DNA of 64,000 nt from Dendrocalamus latiflorus (lineage: Eukaryota > Streptophyta > Magnoliopsida > Poales > Poaceae): the NCBI GenBank assembly GCA_017311315.1, contig CM029666.1, positions 33,738,749 to 33,802,748 on the forward strand. Reading direction: 5' to 3'. Shown one piece after another: positions 56,097 through 64,000 of the stretch (the stretch's first letter is position 1; each line of letters opens with the position of its first letter). The notes beneath the pieces are model-generated. The model was given only the letters and a program-made list of their open reading frames with translations. It had not been told where the DNA came from and searched no databases. Both the position numbers and the translations under genes were made by a program.

Positions 56097-59000
56097 ATGG
56101 TTAGTAATGAAATTTATTTTTTCTTTAATTGCATTACAATTAGGTCTAAGTACTATATATAATCCATGAGTGGTTATTGAAGATGGTTAATTTGCAAAAT
56201 TGTTGGTTATATAATAGCTGTTGTGTTTGTAATATGAATTGAGCTAGCAAATTAAGTCTCAATATAATAAATATGGCCGGTATATATGTAGTTATAATTA
56301 GTTAATCTAGATTTTAATACTAAGTTGTTATATATGTATGTAACGTAGGACCGAAGCTGGATGTATGCCGCGAGCCGTGTGAGTGAAGAGTACATTAATG
56401 GTGTTTCTGCTTTTATAAGAGCCGCCGAGGAGGATATGTTGAATAAGGGGGTGGAATATATGTGATGTCCATGCACTGACTGCGAGAATTTGAAGATGTT
56501 TAAGAACCGAGGGCAAATTGAAGCGCACTTGATTCGGAGGGGTTTCAAAAAGGATTATACGTGTTGGACCAGTCATGGCGAAGTGAATGATCATATGCCG
56601 CTGGATGACATCGCCGGTGAAGTGAATGATATGCCCACGGATGACATCGCCGGTGAAGTGAATGCCATGCCGTCGGCTGATGTCGATTGTGGCTCGGATT
56701 CGGATAGGTTGCACGATGATAATCTGGATCAGATGCTTCGCGATGTAGAAGAGAACTATGATGAGAGAGAGTATGTTAAATTCCGTGGCTTGATGGAGGA
56801 CTCAGAGAAACCTTTGTACACGGGCTGCAAGTACACGAGGTTGTCGGCCGTGCTTGAACTGTTGAAATTGAAGGCAAGCAACGGTTGGTCCGACAAGAAT
56901 TTCATGGCGCTGCTAGGTCTTTTAGCGGACATGCTTCCGGAGGGAAATGAGTTGCGTAAAACCACGTATAAAGCCAAGAAGGTTCTTTGCCCGTTGGGAA
57001 TGGAAATAGAAAGAATACATGCATGCCCGAACGATTGTATCCTCTACCGTAAAGAGTATGCAAACATGCATGTATGTCCGGTGTGCAACGCATCCCGATA
57101 CAAACGTAACAATCAATCAGATGATGGCGAGGGAACAGAGGCGAAGAAAGGACCTCCTGCTAAGGTGGCATGGTATTTTCCTAGAATTCCCCGTTTGAAA
57201 AGGTTTTTTGCAAATCCAAAGGAGGCAAAACTGCTGCGTTGGCACTCGGAGGAGCGCAAGAAGGATTGAATGATAAGACACCTTGCTGATTCCGCGCAGT
57301 GGAGAAACATCGATAGGAGGTTTGCAGAGTTCGGTGCAGAACCAAGGAATATAAGGTTTGGACTGAGTACAGATGGAATGAATCCTTTCAGTAGCATGAG
57401 CAGCCGACATAGCACATGGCCCGTGACTCTCTGCATTTATAACCTTCCTCCTTGGTTGTGTATGAAGCGAAAGTACATTTTGCTGTCGATACTTATCCAA
57501 GGGCCAAAACAACCTGGGAATGATATCGATGTGTTCCTAGCACCGTTGGTGGAAGATCTAAAAGTACTGTGGAATGAAGGGGTACAGGTATGGGATGCAT
57601 ACAAACGAGAGAACTTCACTCTGCGCTCCTTATTGTTCTGCACCATAAATGATTATCCTGCCCTTGGTAACCTATCGGGCCATAGTACAAAAGGTGCCAA
57701 AGCTTGTACTCACTGTTTAGATGGTACCGAGAGTGTGTGGCTGAGACACTCACGCAAAACCGTCTACATGCGTCACCGCCGGTTCCTTCGGAGGGCTCAC
57801 CCATACCGCAAGATGAAGAAACAATTTGACGGAGAGAAGGAAGACGGTTCAGCTCCAAGGCATTTAAGGGGACACGAGGTTTATGATATGGTTAAGGATT
57901 TAGATGTTGTCCTCGGAAAGGGACGTAAATTGAGGGCTCATGAGAAGAACACCTGGAAGAAGAGATCAATATTTTGGGACTTACCTTATTGGGAGTACCT
58001 AGATGTTCGGCACTGCATCGACGTCATGCACGTAGAAAAGAATGTGTGCGACAGCTTGATTGGTCACTTACTGAACATCCGTGATAAAACAAAGGACGGT
58101 GTCAACGCACGGCTTGACTTGGCTGACATGGACATCAGGCCGGAGTTAGCACCGACAAGCACTAATAATGGACGAACGTACCTTCCCCCTGCGTGTTACA
58201 CTCTGTCCAAGCCTGAGAAAACAGAACTGTGCCAGTGCTTGCATGGTGTCAAAGTTCCGTCTGGTTACTCCGGCAACGTGAAGAAACTTGTTTCGATGCA
58301 AGATTTGAAGTTAAATGGCATGAAGTCTCATGATTGTCATGTGCTGATGACACAGATGCTCCCTATTGCAATTAGAAATATTTTGCCGATCAAAGTCCGA
58401 GAGACAATCATGAGGCTATGTTATTTCTTTAACACAATTGCTCAGAAGGACATCGATCCCGAAGGACTAGATGCTCTGCAGGACGAGATGGTGATGACTC
58501 TGTGTCACCTTGAAATGTATTTCCCTCCTTCGTTTTTCGATATCGTGGTCCATCTCATTGTTCACGTTGTGTGGGAGATAAAAATGTGCGGGCCCGTATT
58601 CCTACGTAGCATGTACCCATTTGAGAGGTTCATGGGAATTCTCAAGTCCTACCTACGGAATCGTTCTCGGCCGGAGGGCAGCATCGTCGAAGGTTATGCA
58701 AGCGAAGAGGTCATTGAGTTTTGTGTCGATTATATGGCTCAGATTCAACCAATAGGTGTCCCTCAATCTCGTCATGAAGGGAGGCTGAAGGGTCTCGGAA
58801 CTATCGGAAGGAAATCAATCACTCCAGATATGGACACATATACTCAAGCCCATTTCACGGTGTTGCAACACATGACTGAAGTGGCGCCTTATGTGGACCA
58901 GCACAAGGGTGTGCTTCGGCAACAGAATCCGGAGCGGCCGGATGTTTGGATCATGAAGCAACACAACCGTCGGTTCAACCAATGGTTGAAGGAGCAAATC

Positions 59001-59603
59001 GCTAGGAGCTCGCCGAGTGAGACGCTGACATGGATGGCAAAAGGGCCGACATTTACAGTTGTGACATGGCAAGGATATGACATAAATGGGTACACATTCT
59101 ATACGCAGTCTCAGGATGTCAAGAGCACTAACCAGAACAGCGGTGTCCGCATAGATGCATTCAGTACCGATTGGTCGAGAAACTCGTACTATGGCTTCAT
59201 AGAAGAGATTTGGGAGCTCGACTATGTGGTTTTCAAGATCCCCTTATTTCGCTGCCGTTGGGTGCATCTCCCACAGGTGAAGGTTGATAAGTACGGTGTC
59301 ACGACCGTGGACCTCCAACGTGTCGGGTACAAAGACGAACCATTCGTACTCGCCAATCAAGTTGTTCAAGTTTTCTATGTAACCAACCCGGCAAATAAGA
59401 AACGCCATGTAGTTCTTCATGGAAAAAGGAGAATTGTCGGAGTGGAGAATGTAGTGGACGAGGAGGAATACAATCAATTTGACGAGTTACCTCCTTTTGG
59501 AAATGGCATAAGGGTCGACGATGAACAACGTGACGAAACTAGTTACGTACGCATTGATCATGATGAAGGGCTAATTTTTAAAGGAAATAAGCAAGTACAA
59601 TAA
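56097..59603 (+). pseudogene. CACTA-2 transposase (tnp2 type), two nonsense codons
   Basis: ATG exon at 56097-56099, intron 56100-56348 (GTTAGT...TAACGTAG), then a long exon from 56349 to the stop at 59603. The order of parts is as in CACTA-1: transposase-associated domain, tnp2 domain (RFGLSTDGMNPF, FLAPLVEDLKVLW, CIDVMHVEKNVC), DUF4218-like (FERFMGILKSYLRNR) and DUF4216-like (VFKIPLFRCRWVHLPQVKVD). Two stops break it: TGA at 56463-56465, where CACTA-1 has a Cys codon, and TGA at 57267-57269, where CACTA-1 has Gly. Otherwise it is collinear and open for 777 codons after the second stop. Stop suppression aside, it is inactive. Confidence 0.93.
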
Positions 59604-59760
59604 GAATGTATATGTGAAAATGTGTGACAATTTTGAGATGTATATGTGAACATGTGTGACAATTTTGAGATGTATATGTGAAAATGTGTGAACAATTTTG
59701 AGATGTATATGTGAAAATGTGTGACAAAATGTGTATATGTGAAAATGTATATGAGTATTG
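59604..59760. repeat. tandem repeat after transposase stop
   Basis: Units of GTATATGTGAAAATGTGTGA plus CAATTTTGAGAT, about four copies. They are homologous to 15700-15900 in CACTA-1. Confidence 0.9.
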
Positions 59761-59914
59761 GCATTTATGTATATGTGATGTATATGTGTGATGTACATGT
59801 GATGGTTGATATGAATGTAGCTGGTTGGTGGTGTATATGAATGCAGCTGTTTGGTGGTGGATATGAATGCAGCTGTGGTTATTGGTGTTGTCTTAATAAC
59901 TACAGTCGCAAAGG

Positions 59915-60017
59915 CTTATCACAGACGGTTCTGAACTTAGAACCATCTGCTCTGCGATATCAATATCACAGACGGTTCTAAGTTTAGAACCGTCTGTGAT
60001 AATCTCCCTATATATAC
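59915..60017 (+). promoter_or_regulatory. gene-2 promoter of CACTA-2 with hairpin motif pair
   Basis: Two inverted pairs of ATCACAGACGGTTCTnA (59918-60002) directly precede CTATATATACCCTC (TATA box at 60007-60016). The position relative to gene 2 is the same as in CACTA-1, where five pairs are present. Confidence 0.6.
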
Positions 60018-60079
60018 CCTCTGGCTAGGGTTTTCCCTGTGCGCTGCGCAGTTATTCGATCTAGATCTGATTAAATCCC

Positions 60080-60212
60080 GAGCCCGTCGTCGCCTCCGCC
60101 TCCCCGAACCCTCGTCGGCCGCCTCCCCGAGCCCCTCGCCGGCCGCCTCCGTCGAGCCCGTCGCCGGCCGCCTCCCCCGAGCCCCTCGTCGAGCCCGTCG
60201 CCGGCCACCTCC
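60080..60212. repeat. short GC-rich minisatellite
   Basis: Degenerate CGAGCCCGTCGCCGGCCGCC units in the probable 5' leader of gene 2; a contracted form of the array at 14925-15235. Confidence 0.8.
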
Positions 60213-60310
60213 CCTCGATTACCGTCTGCATTGTGAGCACTTTCTGTGATGGACTAGGGTTTGAGTATTGTGAGCAGTTTCTGTGATCTATGGCTTTGAG
60301 CATTGTGAGC

Positions 60311-60700
60311 ATTGTTTACTGCAGTAGCTTAATTAGTTTGCTATTTGGTACATATTACATTGGTACATTGTTTACTGCAGTAGCTTAATTAGTTTGCTAT
60401 TTGGTACATTGTTTACTGCAGTAGCTTAATTAGTTTGCTATTTGGTACATACTACATTGGTACATTGTTTACTGCAGTAGCTTAATTAGTTTGCTATTTG
60501 GTACATATTACATTGGTACATTAATTGTTTACTGCAGTAGCTTAATTAGTTTGCTATTTGGTACATTGTTTACTGCAGTAGCTTAATTAGTTTGCTATTT
60601 GGTACATTGTTTGCTGCAGTAGCTTAATTAGTTTGCTATTTGGTACATACTACATTGGTACATTGTTTACTGCAGTTGCTTAGTTTACATTAGTACATAT
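60311..60700. repeat. 41-bp minisatellite, eight copies
   Basis: Units of ATTGTTTACTGCAGTAGCTT plus AATTAGTTTGCTATTTGGTAC, some extended by CATATTACATTGGTA. The array lies in the leader or 5' intron of gene 2 and is absent from CACTA-1. Confidence 0.93.
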
Positions 60701-60831
60701 TACATTGCTTGTTGTGTTAGTACATAATATTATAGTATATAGTATAGGCACATAACCCCTCTCTCTGTCCACATTACCCCCTCCCTTCTCCCCCTTCCCT
60801 CTACTCCTCTCCTCTCTTCCTAACATTTAGC

Positions 60832-60904
60832 ATGAAGCAAGTGACACACTCTAGTGTATCCGGTTCAATGAACCTGATACACTAGTTTGTGTCATTTGCT
60901 TCAT
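60832..60904. repeat. hairpin 1, 73 bp, precursor-like
   Basis: An imperfect inverted repeat with arms of about 30 bp: ATGAAGCAAGTGACACAC on the left pairs with GTGTCATTTGCTTCAT on the right, around a loop near GGTTCAATGAACC. Size and bulges resemble a plant small-RNA precursor, but nothing proves that it is processed. Confidence 0.55.
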
Positions 60905-60962
60905 AGAACTTTGTTTAGAGATCTTGTAGTAATAATATATGCCACATAGACCTTCAAGGGGC

Positions 60963-61034
60963 ATGAAGTAAGTGACACACTCTAGTGTTCCCGTTCAATG
61001 AACCGGATACACTAGTTTGTGTCATTTGCTTCAT
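60963..61034. repeat. hairpin 2, duplicate of hairpin 1
   Basis: A second copy of the same inverted repeat about 130 bp downstream, with shared flanks (CATAGAACTTTGTTTA, CTTGTAGTAATA). A diverged third copy lies at 61653-61720. Confidence 0.55.
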
Positions 61035-61095
61035 AGAACTTTGTTTATAGACCTTGTAGTAATAGTATATGCCGACTACTGCCGAGATGTGATGT

Positions 61096-61492
61096 CCACT
61101 CCCACAATCCTTCTTTTTCCTTCTTAAATTTAAGGCAATTTTATTACAAAAGTGCAAAAAAAAAAGACATTCCCAGATTCTTCGTGAGCAGCCGACATAG
61201 CCGACTTCTTCGGTGAGTGACTATCCATCTGTTTCTTCCCACTTCTTCTCTTCATCTCTGGTCTCTGGATCACGTACTCCAGTAGCGATGATTCAGAATC
61301 ATCGCTACTGGCGTACGTGATCCAGAGACCAGAGATGAAGAGAAGAAGTGGGAAGAAGCAGATGGATAGTCGCTCATCGAAGAATTCGGCTATGTCGGCT
61401 GCTCACCGAATAATCTGGGAATGTCTTTTTTTTGCACTTTTGTAATAAAATTGCCTTGAATTTTGCGGGAAAAAGAAGGATTGTCGGAGTGG
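61096..61492. repeat. long inverted repeat, arms about 197 bp, no loop
   Basis: The left arm (61096-61294) and right arm (61296-61492) are complementary over their whole length with roughly 90-95 percent identity by eye, centred on CGATGATTCAGAATCATCG. Landmarks are ATTCCCAGATT at 61169 against AATCTGGGAAT at 61412, and CTCTTCATCTCTGGTC at 61248 against GACCAGAGATGAAGAG at 61327. The right arm end (about 61464-61492) and the bases after it resemble transposase coding sequence at 59420-59462 (peptide KRRIVGVENVVDE). It lies upstream of gene 2 and is absent from CACTA-1. Confidence 0.85.
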
Positions 61493-61545
61493 AGAATGTT
61501 GTGGATGAGGTTCCCAGATAAAGAAATCTTGTGATTGTTGCAAAA

Positions 61546-61635
61546 GATACATGGACCATTTGGGTGGAAAGATGAACTGTTTCGTCATGCGCCTGACGAA
61601 ACAGTTCATCTTTCCACCCAAATACTCCATGTATC
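61546..61635. repeat. hairpin 3, arms about 41 bp
   Basis: GATACATGGA ... GAACTGTTTCGTCA on the left pairs with TGACGAAACAGTTC ... TCCATGTATC on the right around a loop of about six bases. It sits immediately downstream of the long inverted repeat. Confidence 0.8.
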
Positions 61636-61882
61636 TAGCCAAAAAACAGCAAATGAAGCAAGTGACCTACTCTAGTGTTCCCGTTCAATGAACCGGATAC
61701 ACTAGTTTAGGGACTTTGCTATTTGGTTTATAGTATTAGCAACTAAAGTAGGTGCTAAGATAGGCACATCACCCCCTCTCTATGTCCATATCACCCCTCC
61801 CTTCTCCCCCTCCCCTCTACTCCTCTCCTCTCGTCCAATTCAATATGATCACTTTCTCATCTTATCTTAATAGACCCACAAA

Positions 61883-64000
61883 ATGAGCAATATGTCACCC
61901 GCGCATTCTTCAACATCATCGCCGGAGGCGTCCGCTCCAACATCAAGACGCCAAGGAAGAGGGCTATCGAAGAAGCCTGAGGGCCGACAGACCATCACAG
62001 CGGTAAACGCATCTGGGGTCCCTATCCTTCCTCAAAAAGGGATAAACGCATTCCGAAGCATGGTCGGAATAGTTGCACGAGAACGAATTGAGATCACATA
62101 CAATTCGTGGAAGAACGTGCCTGACACTCAGAAACGTGAGCTGTGGACCGAAATTTTGGCATCGTTCGAGTTCCCAGAAGAACACCTATACGCTGTGCAA
62201 CGACAAACCTACCTAGTGGCATGCAAAGCATGGAAGAACTTCAAGAGCACGCTTGTCAGGAAATACGTGGAGACGGACGAAACACCTTTTCATAAATACC
62301 CATTCCTGGAACCACAATGGGAAGAGTTCAAGGCGATGAAGACGTCCGAAGATTTCAAAAGTACAAGTACGACGCACAAGGCCCTCCAGGCAAGAAACAC
62401 ACACCCCCACAGACTTGGCACAGCTGGGTATGCGGGTAAAATCCCGCAGTGGAGGAAGGAGGATGACCTGGCAGCTGCACAGGACATCGTCCCGCCGTTT
62501 TCCAATATCCCGGATGACCGCGCTCGAAATTGGATTAGAGCAAGGTCATCTACAACGACATCGGGGGACGTCTCCTTTCAAAACCCTGCAGACCAGCAAG
62601 TGTCCCAGCGCCTGGTAAGATATCGATAGAACTACGTAGCTTGTAATTACTCCACAACTTCGTACGAATTGAAATGACATTTCGTGCTCTTGCAGGAAGA
62701 GCTGAGTTTTGAATCTACCCTGGGATCATTCCAGGGAACAAGGGAGAATGATATGCTCTCCGTGGCCCTGGGAAACAAGGAGCACCCGGGTCGTACGAGA
62801 GGCCTTGGGCTTTACGTTCCTTGGAAACATGGTTTCCAAGATGACTCCGGAATGTATCGGCGTAGGAAGAGAAACAAAGCCGAGCGTGACGCACAGCTAC
62901 GAGAAGAGATCAAGGAATCTCTTAAAGAGGAGCTACTGGATTCGCTGGCTGATGTAATCAGAGATGAGGTGCGGAAACAGACAGAAAGTCAACAGGCCGC
63001 CACCGCCGCTGCTATGCTAGCTAGCCCGCACAACCGTCCGAGTAGCTGCGCGTACAATCCGACGCAAACCCAGTACAAATTTCCTGTGGACGACATCCTG
63101 GTAATAATTATTACCTCTCGAATGCTTGCTCCATTGGTAGGCCTATTCGAGTAGCTAATGTTGTATCGTTATGTAGGAGCCTACGAAGTGCAAGCTCCAA
63201 GTGAGATATGGCTCCATTCCCTTGTACGCTGCTTGGGGCCAGGCATATTCATTTAGTAACGGGGCCATGGTGCACGGTCAAGCTTTAGCGCCAGGCTTCG
63301 CAAAAGTTAATGTGGATGGTGTGTATGTCAATTTTGAGGTGGTCCCGCTACCGAAGCCCCCCAACGACGAGATCGTGACTCTAGGACAGGCCATTGGAAC
63401 ATTCATCCAGTGGCCCAAAAGCAACATCTCCCTGGAGGCTTCTTCACCGGTGGCAGGACCAGAGCAACATGCACTGGTGCCATCTCCATTACAAGACCAG
63501 TCGGTTCCACCACCAGTGGCAAGACCAGAGCTACATGCACTGGTGCCATCTCCATTACAAGACCAGTCGGTTCCACCACCGGATACTGCACCGGTGCTAT
63601 CTCCACGGGTCTTATTCTCGCCAGAGCAACTTGCACCGCTGCTACCTTCAAAGTCAACTGTCGTGAAGTCGAGCTATAGCCGAGGCAGCAAGGCCAGCAA
63701 GGGCAAAGCAAATAAGACCAATGATGATATTCCGTACCTACCTTTGGCCCGCAAATTCGTGCTTGGCAAGCCGTTGCTCGAGCAAAAAGACCTCCAAAAG
63801 CTACCACATAGTTGCATGCAATTGCACACGTGGTATATGCAGCAGTCCAATAAGCCAGAGGGAGAACGGACCTCAAGTATCACTGTCAAATTCACGTCGG
63901 ATGATTTCCACCACAGTCTTCAAGAGTGTATGTTCGTGGTCGCCTTTGAGGATTTATTCGATCTATTCACGCTCAACGCTCTTGACGTCTCAATCATTCG
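61883..64000 (+). CDS. CACTA-2 gene 2: En/Spm plant transposase domain protein, partial
   Basis: Exon 1 61883-62614, exon 2 62696-63100, exon 3 from 63177 running off the window; all introns are GT-AG. Exon 1 gives the Ptta/En/Spm domain (PF03004-like: TQKRELWTEILASFEFP, KYPFLEPQWEEFKAM, KIPQWRKEDDLAAAQD). Exon 2 is charged (RRRKRNKAERDAQLREEIKE). Exon 3 holds a 66-bp tandem repeat encoding Pro/Gln-rich sequence (63430-63590) and a basic stretch. Unlike CACTA-1, no frameshift or stop is seen in about 650 codons. By comparison the missing 3' part should carry the Ulp1-like domain. The protein is likely the element's DNA-binding partner of the transposase; inferred from the family. Confidence 0.85.

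Larger units (their letters stand above)
54697..64000 (+). mobile_element. CACTA-2, partial at window end
   Basis: Starts CACTACTACAGAGAGGC and corresponds to the reverse complement of CACTA-1, so the two elements are inverted relative to each other. The transposase gene (56097-59603) and second gene (from 61883) are on the plus strand. The far end lies outside the window, so the duplication cannot be checked. It differs from CACTA-1 by an extra ORF-bearing segment, several long hairpins and different minisatellites. Confidence 0.92.

Noticed and set aside
56252..59477. Minus-strand frames opposite the CACTA-2 transposase
   Set aside because: Shadows of the transposase; the same shadows appear opposite the CACTA-1 transposase.

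Overview
The window is plant nuclear DNA, almost certainly from a grass. It shows GT-AG introns, (TA)n microsatellites, Stowaway and Tourist type MITEs, CACTA, Mutator, hAT and Helitron type DNA transposons, and Ty1/copia LTR retrotransposons. Only one intact host gene can be supported: a five-exon plant cysteine oxidase gene on the minus strand (44830-47307). Most of the rest is nested transposable elements, several of them bounded exactly by target-site duplications (TSDs). The species cannot be fixed from the sequence.

Layout. 1-2.7 kb: two exon-like pieces followed by Helitron-type termini, and a microsatellite-embedded MITE. 3.1-10 kb: a chain of four LTRs of one copia-like family with deleted interiors. 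10.46-19.80 kb: a complete CACTA element (CACTA-1, TSD TGA) with a tnp2-type transposase gene and a second gene that joins an En/Spm-type plant transposase domain to a Ulp1-like C48 peptidase, both on the minus strand and both broken. 21.30-23.28 kb: a hAT-type element (TSD GTTAAAAT) carrying two exons of a SPATULA/ALCATRAZ-like bHLH gene. 24.6-30.6 kb: MITEs, a promoter-like CpG-rich block and a PIF/Harbinger-like element. 30.63-37.54 kb: a short TRIM-like LTR element split by a 6.2-kb copia element (TSD TGTAA). 37.61-41.76 kb: a Mutator-like element (TSD CAAGAGAGG) with an uninterrupted 901-aa transposase. 44.8-47.5 kb: the cysteine oxidase gene. 49.73-53.75 kb: a 4.0-kb LTR-like unit, probably a solo LTR (TSD TCCGC). 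54.1-54.7 kb: the end of a second, related Mutator-like element, cut by CACTA-2. 54.70 kb to the window end: a second CACTA of the same family in opposite orientation (CACTA-2), running out of the window.

The two CACTA copies explain each other. Each has a transposase gene followed by the second gene on the same strand. Hairpin-forming motifs (core TCACAGACGGTT) lie at the ends and also in front of the second gene's promoter. The lesions differ: CACTA-1 has breaks in both genes, while CACTA-2 has two nonsense codons in the transposase and a second gene that is open as far as it is visible. CACTA-2 also carries features that CACTA-1 lacks: an extra 183-codon ORF between terminal motif blocks, a nearly perfect inverted repeat with roughly 197-bp arms that includes a short piece resembling transposase coding sequence, and three smaller hairpins. 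These, the bHLH-carrying hAT element and the Ulp1 fusion are the most interesting parts of the window.
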